DNA of 64,000 nucleotides from Budorcas taxicolor (lineage: Eukaryota > Chordata > Mammalia > Artiodactyla > Bovidae). The DNA lies in assembly GCF_023091745.1 (NCBI RefSeq), contig NC_068935.1, positions 4,541,001-4,605,000 of the forward strand, in the 5' to 3' direction. A model generated the notes under the pieces. It was not told the origin of the DNA. It saw only the letters and a program-made list of their open reading frames with translations, and searched no databases. A program made the translations under genes and the position numbers. Every line of letters begins with the position of its first letter. Positions within the stretch are counted from its first letter, which is position 1. This document shows, piece after piece, positions 24,451 to 35,225 of this stretch.

Positions 24451-24592
24451 TCATACCATTGTTTTCCATGGGAGTAAATGGGGCTAGAGTTTACCCAAAT
24501 GTTTGCTAAAGTGGAAATTTGAGGAATGGTTTTTTCAGTTAGGTAGAATTGGATAAATATTTATTTGAAACTGAATTGAAAATTATTTACTC

Positions 24593-27500
24593 CCATCATC
24601 CCATCAACAGAAAATAGGATTAAAGATTTAATGAGCATGGCCCCACCCATCAGTACAAGACTGAGTTTCCTCACATTAACTCTCTCCCGCTGGGAAGCTT
24701 CCATAAGCCTCTCATCCTTCTCCATGATAGGGGAGATATCATGAAACCCACAGTCACAGAAACCTGGCCAAACTGCTCACATGGATCACAGCTTGTCTAA
24801 CTCCATGTAACTGTGAGCCATGCCGTGTAGGGCCACCCAAGACGGATGGGTCATAGTGGAAAGTTCTGACAAAACGTGGTCCACTGGAGAAGACAATGGC
24901 AAACCACTTCAGTATTCTGGCATTGAGAGCCCCTGAACAGTATGAAAAGGCAAAGAGATATGACACTGAAAGATGAACTCCCCAGCTTGGTAGGTGTCCG
25001 ATATGCTACTGGAGAAGACTGGAGAAATAACTCCAGAAAGGAGGGAGAGACGGAGCCAAAGTGAAAACAACACCCAGTTGTGGATGTGACTGGGGATGGA
25101 AGTAAAGTCCGATGCTGTACGGAAAAATATTGCATAGGAACCTGGAACGTTAGGTCCATGAACCAAGGTAAATTGGAAATGATCAAACAGGACATGGCAA
25201 GATTGAACATCGACATTTTAGGAATCGGTGAACTAAAGTGCACTGTAATGGGTGAAGTTAATTCAGACGGCCATTATATCTACTACTCTGGGCAAGAACG
25301 CCTTAGAAAAAGTGGTATAGCCCTCATAGTCCACAAAAGAGTCCGAAATGTAGTACTTGGGGGCAGTCTCAAAAATGACAGAATGATTTCTGTTCGTTTC
25401 CAAGGCAAACCTTTCACTATCACAGTAATCCAAGTCTATACCCCAACCACTAATGCCAAAGAAGCTGAAGCTGAACGATTCTATGAAGACCTACTCAAAA
25501 ATGATGGCCTTTTCATCATAAGAGACTAGAATGCAAAAGTAGGAAACCAAGAGATACCTGAACTATCAGGCACGTATGGCCTTGGAGTTCAAAATGAAGC
25601 AGGCACAGGCTAACAGAGCTTGGCCAAGTGAATGCACTGGTCATAGCAATCACCCTCTTCCAACAACACAAGAGACGACTCTACACATGGACATCACCAG
25701 ATGGTCAATACCAAAATCAGATTGATTATGTTCCTTGTGGCCAAAGATGGAGAAGCTCTATACAAGACAAGAAGGAAAAATAAGGCCAGGAGCTGACTGT
25801 GGCTCAGATCATGAACTCCTTATTGTCAAATTCTGACTAAAATTGAAGAAAGTAGGGAAAACCACCAGACCATTCAGGTATGACCTAAATCAAATCCCTT
25901 ATGATTAGATGGTGCAAGTGACAAATAGATTCAAGGGACTAGATCTGATACAGTGCCTGAAGAACTATACATGGAGACTCATGACATTGGACAGGAGGCA
26001 GTGATCAAGACCATCCCCAAGAAAAGGAAATGTGAAAGGAAAAATGGTTCTCTGAGGAGACCTTCCAAATAGCTGAGCAAAGAAGAGAAGCTAAAGACAA
26101 AGGAGGAAAGGAAAGATATACGCATCTGAATGCAGAGTTCCAAAGAACAGCAAGGATAGATGAGAAAGCCTCCCTCCGTGATCAATGCAAAGAAATAGAG
26201 GAAAGCAATAGAATGGAAAAGACTAGAGATCTCTTCAAGAAAATTAGAGACATCTGGGGAATATTTCATGCAAAGATGGACACTAAAGGACAGAAATGGT
26301 ATGCACCTAAAGGAGTAGAAGATAGTAAGAAGAGGTGGAAAGAATACACAGAAGAACTATACACATAAGACCTTAATGACTCAGAAAACCATGCTGGTGT
26401 GATAAGTCACTTAGAGCCAGACATCATGGAGTGTGAGGTCAAGTGGGCTTTGGATCATCACTATGAACAAAGCTAGTGGAGATGATGGAATTCCAGCTGA
26501 GGTATGCCAAATCCTAAAATTGCTGCTGCTAAAGTGCTGCACCAAATATGTCAGCACATTTGGAAAACTCAGCAGTGGCCGCAGACTGGAAAAGGTCCGT
26601 TTTCATTCCAATCTCAAAGAAAGGCAATGCCAAAGAATCTTCAAACTACCGCACAGTTGTACTAATCTCACACTCTAGCAAATTAATGCTCAAAATTCTC
26701 CAAGAGAGGCTTCAACAGAATGTGAACTGAGAACTTCCAGATGTTCAAGCTGGATTTAGAAAAGGCAGAGGAAACAGAGATCAAATCGCCAACATCTGTT
26801 GGATCATACAAAAAGCAAGAGAGTTCCAGAAAAGTATCTACTTCTGCTTTACTGACTATGCCAAAGCCTTTGACTGTGTGGCTCACAACAAACTGTGGAA
26901 AATTTTTCAAGAGATGGGAATACCAGACCACCTGACCTGCTTCCTGAGAAATCAGAATGCACGTCAAGAAGCAACAGTTAGAACCGGACATGCAACAACG
27001 GACTGGTTCCAAATCGGGAAAGGAGTACGTCAAGGCTGTATATTGTTACCCTGCTTATTTAGCTTATATGCAGATTACATCATGCGAAATGCCGGGCTGG
27101 ATGAAGCACAAGCTGGAATCAAGATTGCTGGAAGAAACAGGGTTAACCTCAGATATGCAGGTGACGCCATCCTTACGGCAGAAAGCAAAAGAGGAACTAA
27201 AGAGCCTCTTCATGAAAGTTAAATAGGAGAGTGCAAAAACTGGCTTAAAACTCAACATTTACAAAACGAAGATCCTGGCATCAGATCCCATCACTTCATG
27301 ACAAACAGATGAGGAAACAGTGGAAACAGTGACAGACTTTGTTTTCTGGGGCTCCAAAGTCACTGCAGATGGTGACTGCAGCCATGAAATCAAACAACAC
27401 AGATGCTTGCTCCTTGGAAGAAAAGCTCTGACTAACATAGACAGCTTATTAAAAAGGGGAGACATTGCTCTGCTGACAAAGGTCCGTCTAGTCAAAGCTA

Positions 27501-27965
27501 TGGTTTTTCCAGTAGTCATGTATGGATGTGAGAGTTGGACCATAAATAAAGTTGGACCTCTCAGCTTTAGCTGAGTGCCGAAGAATTGATGCTTTTGAAC
27601 TGTGGTGTTGGAGAAGACTCTTGAGAGTCCCTTGGAAAGCAAAGCGATCAAACCATTGAATCCAAAAGGAAGTCAGTCCTGAATATTCGTTGGAAGGACT
27701 GATGCTGAAGCTGAAGCTCCAACATTTTGGCCGCCTGAGGCGAAGAACTGACACGTCGGAAGAGACCCTGACGCTGGGAAAGATTCAAGGCAGGATGAGA
27801 AGAGGATGACAGAGGGCGAGATGGTTGAACGGCATCACTGACTTGATGGACACGAGTTTGAGGAAGCTCTGCGGGTTGGTGGTGGACAGGAAGGCCTGGC
27901 GTGTTGTAGTCCATGGGGTCACAAAGAGTCGGATGTGACCCAGTGACTGAAATCAACTGAACTGA
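24593..27965 (+). mobile_element. Nearly complete BovB, inactivated
   Basis: About 3.4 kb running from 5' UTR ('cccatcaacagaaaatagga') to the 3' tail (CAACTGAACTGAA). An APE-type endonuclease start is open at 25080-25529, with GTWNVRSMNQGK near its beginning. The endonuclease is then cut by stops (GAATGGAA-type text has become 'gactagaatgc' at 25525). RT segments at 26548-26730 and 26878-27222 carry RQGCILLPCLF, but the catalytic YADD has changed to YAGD (about 27157-27168). Dead by frame breaks and by the active-site change. Confidence 0.93.
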
Positions 27966-29630
27966 AAACAAAAGTTAACGAGTTATTGAGAATATTCAAG
28001 TGACTTAATTCACATTATATAAAACTAGTTCATTTGCCCTTTCACTCACAATATGGGCAAAGGGACACACTATCATAGGGCAGCATCAAGAAAGAACAGT
28101 TGATACCAAAATGATTAAAAATCTCATTTACTCAAAACAAGTCTTATAAATGGAGATTACTCTCACAATTGCTCTAGAAAACATAATAAGTATTCATGTG
28201 CAGTTACAGTTTTATTTACAAATATCAGATAGTTTATAGTGTACTTTTCTCCAGCTACTGCCAAAAATGGAAATCAGTTTTGCTACCACCACAAAGAGCT
28301 ACATTCATAATCGTATGTAGATATAGTTGAGAAGCTCTGAATATTAGTGAATGTATCAAGTAATTTGTCCTAAAGTACAGCCTTATGAAGGAAAGTTACT
28401 TTCATAACTATTTGAGAGCTTAATTGCTAATCAAACATAGAGTTTTAGTTACAAATATTAGAGTTTATTGTGTAATACTTGCAAATAACTGCAGTCTAGA
28501 AACACTTGTTTTCAACAGTTCTTGAAAACCAAATGCTTACCATAAACCACAAAATGTTCACCATAACAGTACTTTCCAAAGGCTGTTTACTAAAGCATGA
28601 ATTTGGAGGAATAATAAAAACAAAAGGATGTGGATACCAGCAATGCTTATATCGTCTCCCAGAAAGGCATGGGAGAGAGTCAATCACATTCCCATTGGTC
28701 CAAAAGAAGGGCCGTCTGCCAGAGTCCTGACTCATAAGCAGTCTGTTGGCCATATTTAGCAGAGGAGCCTGCAGTTGATTAGCTGTGCTCTGACAGTAAA
28801 TAGCCTATCATTGCTGTCCAGGAAAATCACTGCAGTATAGAGAATTTCTAAGACTATAGACAAATCACATCAGCCAAGATAGACTCTGCATACATGAAAA
28901 CCCTTAATATGAAGACCTGTTCTCATGACATATATCTTTGTGGAATTTAGTTAAGCAGGTAATCAAGAGCTGATCCTCACTGTAGTCCACTCACCCATTT
29001 TGAGGCTGATTATCCAGTTTCGGGTCTTATCCATGTCTTGCTTTTGCTCCTACCACTCCCTTTGGCTGACAGCCTTTTGACCACCTCACTGTTCACTAGC
29101 ACCTGCAAAGGATAACTGAAAGCAGATGAACTCAAACCACTCAGTTATGCTTCTCATTAGCAGCTCTACTAAAGGGTTCTGTCCACGAGGTGGTTGCAAC
29201 TATTTGGTAAAATTAGGTTTCTGGATTATCAGTGGATTTCAATTATCCACGTTGCTTCTGCCCCCTGATCACCCAGCATAATCTACTGTTGGCCATTTCT
29301 GCATCATTTGCCTGGCCAGATGTAGAAAAAGTTGAGAAAATTAAAGAAACTGGCTCTCTGCTCTCTCATTTCTATTGAGAGTTTCCTTCCAAATCTACAC
29401 CCCCCCACACACACCCTGGTTTTTTTTTTTTTTTTTGTATAGCTAATGAAAAAGCACACAAGGTTCTCTGAGAACTCATGCTAATTGTTATTTGCTTATA
29501 TAATTACTTTAGTTGCTAAAACACCAAAAGTCATCTTATGAACTTTAGCCACATTTCTCACATCGGAAGGGCCTTTTGTGAGAGCCCTGAATTTGGCGAC
29601 TCATTATTTATACTAATCTCAATCAGTAAT
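27966..29630. other. No recognised gene; probable intergenic DNA
   Basis: About 1.6 kb with only short open frames. A C/A run followed by T16 lies at about 29400-29436. I see no named repeat or domain. Confidence 0.45.
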
Positions 29631-29912
29631 CGAAGACGGCAATGGCAACCCACTCCAGTACTCTTGCCTTGAAAATCCCATGGACGGAGGTGCTTGGTCG
29701 GCTGCAGTCCAGGGGGTCCTGAAGAGTCGGACACGACTGAGCGACTTCACTTTCCCTTTTCACTTTCATGCACTGGAGAAGGCAATGGCAGCCCACTCCA
29801 GTGTTCTTGCCTGGAGAATCCCAGGGACTGGGGAGCCTGGTGGGCTGCCATCTATTGGGTCGCACAGAGTCAGACACGACTGCAGCGACACAGCAGCAGC
29901 AGCAGCAGCAGC
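29631..29912 (+). mobile_element. BOV-A2 dimeric SINE
   Basis: Two BovA monomers in sense, ending in a (CAG)n tail near 29890-29912. The repeat AATCAGTAAT / AATCAGAAAT flanks it (29621 and 29913). Confidence 0.95.
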
Positions 29913-30084
29913 AATCAGAAATACTGTAGCCAGCGAGTGCCAGTAATAATATGCTATTAAAGGTTTATCCTGTGATTCATGAACAATGGTGTGTCTCCAG
30001 GGAAAACAAGACGTGTGTATCTTTCTAAAGCATGAAATATCTCTGTCTAATAAAATCACTGTTGTTCCATGCATTTGTATATTT

Positions 30085-30430
30085 TTATTATAAATGCAGC
30101 ACAGATTTATTTTAGTAAATAGAGATAATCATAGAAACTGTCCATAATCCCACCAGTGATGACCAGTTACCATTTGCGGAATCCACTTGCAGAATTTTTC
30201 TGTTCAAAATAGATTAACTGCACAAGTCTTCAAATGAGGTCATATGTAATTTTGTCTTCTAATTTGTTTTTTTCACTCAATATGTCAGGCAGGTTTTTGT
30301 GTACTAATATGTGCACTTTGACAATATTGTTTGAACTGGCTGTATAGTATTCCACTGCATGAATGTGCATCATTTATTCAAATACTCTAGATTTAGCTGT
30401 TTAAATGGTCTCCAATTTTTCTTATAACAA
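30085..30430 (-). mobile_element. Old L1-like remnant, antisense
   Basis: 'ctgtatagtattccactgca' and 'ttaaatggtctccaattttt' fit the antisense L1 text 'tatagtattccat...tttccaatttt' seen in many old L1 copies. It is strongly diverged. Confidence 0.45.
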
Positions 30431-31254
30431 AAGCCCTGAGAAACACTCTGGGAGGTAAATCTTTGTGCATGTTCTTAATATCACCTCACGAGAAATTAGT
30501 AGAAGTGGAGTTCTGGAACAAAGGAGATGACTGTGTCCCTAATTTTTTTTTTTTCTTAACAAATGCCATAATATTAACCATACCGAGTTTGTACAGATTT
30601 TCCACAAAAGTGAAATCAGTAACACACTCCTTAAGATTTCCCTTGCAGAAAGTAGTGTAACTTCAGAGTTATGTGCCTGTAGCGTTTTCAGTTTAACATA
30701 GTGTGGCTTCTTGTTGCTCTGATCTTGTTTCTGCTAGTGGTTTCCACCTTGTGTGCATACATATATTTAGTTTACAGTTTCCCGGTATCAGTGAATTTAA
30801 GATGACCAATAGCACCCAAACTACTTCATTTCTTTTGGTGAATTTCATAGTAAAATACTAAATGAACTCATCTTCATGTGCTCATTAATCTGCTATAATA
30901 AAATCTATTCCTTCCTTGATAGATATTCTGAATATTCTTTGTACTGGATCATATTTAGTCTCAGGAGTAAAAACAAAAATCAACCCCTCAAAACCCTACT
31001 CACAGCTTTGTTGACTTACACAATCAACAGTGAAATGATTAGTATCCACCACCACGACCATCCTGCCTCAGTGAAGGAAGAAACATGATCTGAAAATGCA
31101 TTAAAATCCCCAAAGTATTTTTTTAAACATCCTCAATCATTCAACAACCAAGTTTTTCCTGTCTCAATAAAATGATATTTCCCTTCTTCCATTTGCTCAG
31201 GGCAAAACCACTATCATCTTCCTTGATTCATTCTCCTTCTATCAAACCCCATAT
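30431..31254. other. No recognised gene or repeat
   Basis: AT-rich non-coding sequence. The open frames at 30463-30660 and 30876-31088 have no recognisable domain. Confidence 0.4.
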
Positions 31255-31560
31255 CCAATCCATCAAGGAATCCCATTGGCTATACCTTCAAAAGATACCC
31301 TCCATCTGACCAGTTCTCAAAACCTCTGGTGCTACCACTCCATTCCAAGCCATCATCATCTGTGTTTTGGATTATTGTAGCAGTCTCTTCACTGGTCTTC
31401 CAGCTTTGGCCTTTTTACCCCTCTAGTTTATTTTTCACACAGCATCTCAAGCGATTCTGTTCAAATATACGTCAGATCAAGTCACTCGACTCCTCAAAAC
31501 TTTCCAGTGGCATCCCACCTCACTTGGACTCAAAGCCAAAATCCTTACAATGGACAACTC
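31255..31560 (-). mobile_element. L2 LINE remnant
   Basis: 'cttccagctttggccttttt', 'cagatcaagtcactcgactc' and 'ctccagtggcatcccac'-like text follow the antisense L2 3' region. Diverged. Confidence 0.65.
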
Positions 31561-31621
31561 AGCTCACTTTGATGGGTCTCCGTTCTATTTGTCTAAAAAG
31601 CAGCAGACAGAGAGAACTTGT

Positions 31622-31746
31622 ACTTTCTTTTTCCTCTTTTGGCCATGCCAAGCAGCATGCAGAGAGTTTCCCCACCAGGGATCGAACCCTGTGCCCCCTG
31701 CAGGGGAAGCGAGGAGTCTTAACCACTGGACTGCCAGGGAAGTCCC
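31622..31746 (-). mobile_element. CHR-type SINE fragment
   Basis: Antisense head: 'ttggccatgccaagcagcat', 'ccaccagggatcgaaccctg' and the terminal 'gactgccagggaagtccc'. Confidence 0.85.
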
Positions 31747-31884
31747 AAGAACCTATACTTAAAAGTAGAGTCCACATGACTATAGAAATAGCAGTTCATG
31801 AATACTGCATCATATTGAGCTCAGGGTGTTTTGACCCTTCACTAAGGCACTCTGGAATGAGTTCTCACGCTCATTTCTTAAAAA

Positions 31885-32090
31885 TCACTTAGTCAGCAAG
31901 TAGTTCTTGAGAGCCTATCATATTCCAGGCACTGTTGTATATGCATACGTCAATAAACAAAACATACAAACCTGTCTACCTCAGTACCTTCCATTCTGTA
32001 GGGAGCGAGAGAGAGAACATGGGTAAGTTAATTGTGAAGCATGTTAGGAAGTGATAATGAAATGGAAAAATATAGAACAGCCATGTGGGG
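31885..32090 (+). mobile_element. Ancient interspersed repeat (same family as 11405-12500)
   Basis: 'gtagttcttgagagcctatc' and 'atattccaggcactgttgta' match the start of the ancient repeat described near 11.4 kb, read in sense. It fades out near 32090. Confidence 0.5.
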
Positions 32091-32877
32091 CTAGAAGTGT
32101 GTGCATGTGTGTGTAAGTGCTGTGTGTGTGGGTAGTTGTACTGTTACCCCATGCCACAATGTCCCACGTGAGTTTGACATGTTTCTTGGGTTGAGTTTCA
32201 ATAGACTGTATCTACTTGCAATATCCTGGCTTCTGACACGATCCCCACGTGAATACGCTATTCCAATTCTTCCTGTACTTCCAGCAGGACCTGTTCCCTG
32301 TATTTATTCTTACTCATCCATTGTTCTAACAGATTCATCTCCCTGCTCTCTGGGCCACTGGTTGAAATTATGGCTGACATCTGATGAATTTGCTGGTGAT
32401 CTTCTACCACAACCGCTTCTTCCCTTCAGTTTGGTCTTCGCTCTTGTCGACGCCTCAGGCCTGCCAGTAGCAGTCAGTGGCACCCACGTGCATTCCCTCA
32501 CCCCAGAAGTTGGACGAAACTGCCATGGTCAGAGATGAATTACTGACCTGCACGGAATTAGACATGCTGATGCAACTGGTGATTTTCTTAGCAATATGTC
32601 CAATTCTAGTTAAAACCAGTGTATCTGGTGTTATTCTAGTCCATCACTGACCCTGACTATGTACAAATATCCAGGATAGTTCCGGGCTTCCTTGGTTTCT
32701 CAATTCTGAGATTTTGGTTCACTGTGGGATAAGACTTCAGGTTATTCCTAAGGGTTGCAGGCAAAACTGAATTTTTTTTAATCTACAGAACAGCCTGACT
32801 GTTCAGATAAGCAGAATTATTTGACACCTATTTAGGAGATTCTGCCTGGAGATGAGTTATGGAAAAATACAGCTCCA
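32091..32877. other. No recognised gene; includes a short TG-rich run
   Basis: A TG-rich stretch lies at 32097-32135. The 145-codon open frame (32101-32538) starts inside that run and has no domain I recognise. I do not regard it as a gene. Confidence 0.45.
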
Positions 32878-33132
32878 CTAAATGGCAACCTACTCCAATA
32901 TTCTTGCCTGGAAAGTCCTGTGAACAGTGGAGCCCGAAGGGCTGCTGTCCAAGGGGTCGCGCAGAGTCGGATACAACTGAAGTGACTTAGCATGCATGAA
33001 AGCATTGGAGAAGGAAATGGCACGCCACTCCAATATTCTCGCCTGGAGAATCCCCGGGACGGAGGAGCCTGCTGGGCTGCCCTCTGTGGGGTCGCGCAGC
33101 CTCGGACACGACTGAAGCGACGCAGCAGCAGC
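32878..33132 (+). mobile_element. BOV-A2 dimeric SINE
   Basis: The 5' monomer begins slightly truncated ('aaatggcaacctactccaat'), the second monomer is complete, and the end is (CAG)n. It is the nearest mobile element upstream of the SIAH1-like gene. Confidence 0.93.
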
Positions 33133-33444
33133 GGCAGAAACTTCTCACTTTTCTCTCTTCAAACTCTGAGTTTCTCCTAGTCCAGCCATGCTCCCAGAGG
33201 TTTTAAGCGGATTGATTAGTGCTTGAAAAGCACCTTTATACATGAAAAGTAGCTAAGTACTAATTTAATCTTTTAAAGTCTGGCCTGGATTATTCCTGGT
33301 GCAGCTCTCATTTCATACTTTTTCCATAATGTCACCAGATTGTAGACAGTTACTAGGACTAGAACTGTTCTATGACCCAACACGCAAAATGGCTCTGGGC
33401 AGGAACGCTGATTCTAACAATGACCTACTCCTTTAAAAAGATTC

Positions 33445-33766
33445 CTGCTGGCCCCCTGGGGCCGCAGGCACGCGGGGCCGCGCTTCCCCGCGGCGGCCGC
33501 CAGAGTGGGAGGTACTGGGCGCGAGCGCGCGCCGGTTCGGGAGCGCGCGCGGGCTCGAGAACGCGCCGAGCGCCGGGCCGGGCTGTCGGGAGCCGCGCCG
33601 GCCGTTGGGGGGCGCCCGTTGGCGGCGCACTCTCTAACGTCAGCGGCGAGCCACACGAGGCAGAGGCGGTGGCGGTGGCGTGGCCCTCGCTGGTGGCCTT
33701 GGCGGCGGCGGCGACGGAGCGTGAGTGGACCAGGACCGAGGTCGAGGCGCGCTCTCCCCCACAGAA
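33445..33766 (+). promoter_or_regulatory. CpG-rich block: probable promoter and 5' UTR of the SIAH1-like gene
   Basis: In AT-rich surroundings this ~320-base block is very GC- and CpG-rich; I count 12 CpG in the 60 bases from 33481. It contains GGCGGCGGCGGCGACGGAGC-like text just before the coding region, as expected for a housekeeping SIAH1-type 5' UTR. No TATA box is evident. Retained CpGs suggest the block has escaped germline methylation, which is inference. Whether it was copied with the mRNA or already lay at the landing site cannot be told from this window. Confidence 0.7.
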
Positions 33767-34546
33767 ATGACTGACCACGCGGTGTCCAACAGTGCCTTGG
33801 CGAGTCTTTTTGAGTGTCCGGTGTGTTCGAACCATGTCTTGCCTCCAATTACACAGTGCCAGAATGGCCACCTCGTTTGTCGTGAATGTCGCTCAAGGCT
33901 CGCCCACTGTCCAACTTGCCAGGGCCCGCTGACAGCCGTTCGCAACTTGGCCATGGAGAGAGTGGCCGATTTAGTACTCTTCCCGTGTAGATACGCCTCT
34001 TCGGGATGCGGAGCAACCGTGCCGCCCACAGAAAAAGCAGACCACGAAGAACACTGCGAGTTTAGGCCCTGTCGTTGCCCTTGCCCTGGCGCTTCCTGTG
34101 GGTGGCAAGGCGCCATGGATGCCGTTGTACCACACGTGATGCAGCACTATAACAACTCCGTTATAACCCTGCAGGGAGAAGTTGTCGTTTTCCTTGCAGT
34201 CAACATTAATCTGGCTGGTACCCTCAACAGGGTGATGGTGCAGTCCTGTTTTGGGTCTCACTTCTTACTAATTTTGGAGAAACTGGAAATCCACGACAGT
34301 TTCCAGAAATTCTTTGCCGCTGTCCAGCTGATAGGAACACGCGAGCAAGCTGAACATTTTACTTATCGACTTGAGCTAAACGGTACGAGACGGCGATTGA
34401 TGTGGGAAGCCACGCCTCTATCTATTCATGAGCGAATTGAAACAGCGTTTCTGAACTGTGACTGCCTAGTTTTATACCCCAGAGTTGCAGAACTTTTCGC
34501 AGAAAATGGCGATTTAAGCATCAACGTAACTATTTCCATGACTTGA
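33767..34546 (+). CDS. SIAH1-like: SIAH1-like E3 ubiquitin-protein ligase, intronless retrogene copy
   Basis: An uninterrupted 259-codon frame. SIAH proteins are RING E3 ligases that dimerise through a C-terminal substrate-binding domain and send partners to the proteasome. The order is conserved. The RING (residues 17-51) is FECPVC...QCQNGHLVC...C...CPTC, with ligands C17, C20, C31, H35, C38, C41, C48 and C51 all present. SIAH-type finger 1 has C74, C81, H93 and C97. Finger 2 has C104, C111, H123 and H127. The substrate-binding domain runs from about 136 to 258 and includes IGTR, YRLELNG, RRRL, WEATP and LFAENG, ending NVTISMT. SIAH1 is 282 residues, so the N-terminus is shorter here. The ATG at 33767 is the first in frame; a TGA at 33722 closes the frame upstream. 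No introns, a CpG block before it and a SIAH1-like 3' UTR after it point to a retrogene. Substitutions are scattered along the protein, yet no stop or frameshift occurs, which suggests selection or a recent loss of constraint. Expression is not shown. Confidence 0.9.
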   Translation: MTDHAVSNSALASLFECPVCSNHVLPPITQCQNGHLVCRECRSRLAHCPTCQGPLTAVRNLAMERVADLVLFPCRYASSGCGATVPPTEKADHEEHCEFRPCRCPCPGASCGWQGAMDAVVPHVMQHYNNSVITLQGEVVVFLAVNINLAGTLNRVMVQSCFGSHFLLILEKLEIHDSFQKFFAAVQLIGTREQAEHFTYRLELNGTRRRLMWEATPLSIHERIETAFLNCDCLVLYPRVAELFAENGDLSINVTISMT

Positions 34547-35200
34547 AATGGTGATCAGACATTTTCTGACGAGTGTTTAAAACCAAAACATTCAGTTTCA
34601 CAGAGAAGAAGGCACCCGTCTTCCTACCAACCAGAAACTTTGGGTAGGTTGAAGCTAGAGACATTAAGCTACAGAAGATGAAAGGGTGTTCAATACAGGA
34701 AATAGTTGCATGTAATAACACTAATAGATTTAAAATAAGCCAACAGTAAACCACTAGAAAATATAGGTATATTTATACGCGAGATGGGCATCTTTGGAAT
34801 TAAAATAGGAACCTTTGTAAACTAATTCTGAAGTTTTGTTTATGGTAGATTGAATGTACTGTTGAAAAATACTGGGTTCTTTTTTCTGTGCCTGAACTGT
34901 GTGAGAGTGTGTGTGTGTGTGCGCGCACACACATGCTTGGATTTCTTCTCCTATAACTGACAAGCCATGTTGACTGGTCTTCGACCACTGCGTTTCCCTT
35001 CTGTGAGTCAATACATAGTGCTCTTGTGTGTATTTTTGAGTGTGTGTTTATGCATTTGCTAATTTTTAATTCTAGTTTTTAATTAAAAAAATTTGACTTT
35101 CTTTTCTGTAAAAGAAACTAAAACGACTCTTATTTATTTGATGTCACCACAAAGAGTTTTTCAGGGATTTGGAAATGAGAGCATTTTGTATTTGGTGTAG
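34547..35200 (+). other. 3' UTR of the SIAH1-like gene
   Basis: Sequence after the stop, such as 'cattcagtttcacagagaag', 'gaaatagttgcatgtaataa' and 'agccaacagtaaaccactag', resembles the SIAH1 mRNA 3' UTR as I remember it, so the retrocopy extends beyond the stop. A GT/GC/CA run lies at 34905-34933. An ATTAAA at 35082 could serve as a polyadenylation signal. I see no clear poly(A) tract or target-site duplication, so the 3' boundary is uncertain. Confidence 0.6.
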
Positions 35201-35225
35201 AGCAAAAAAAGCTATTCATGTAAAG

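Noticed and set aside
32101..32538. 145-codon open frame
   Set aside because: Starts in a TG-rich run, no domain, no promoter or homologue that I recognise.
33725..33766. An upstream start giving a 273-residue SIAH1-like protein
   Set aside because: The codon at 33725 is GTG, not ATG, and the frame is closed by TGA at 33722. The first ATG in frame is 33767.
33372..33871. Several 90-148 codon open frames on both strands across the CpG block
   Set aside because: GC-rich DNA lacks stop codons by composition. The peptides are R/A/G/P-rich without domains.
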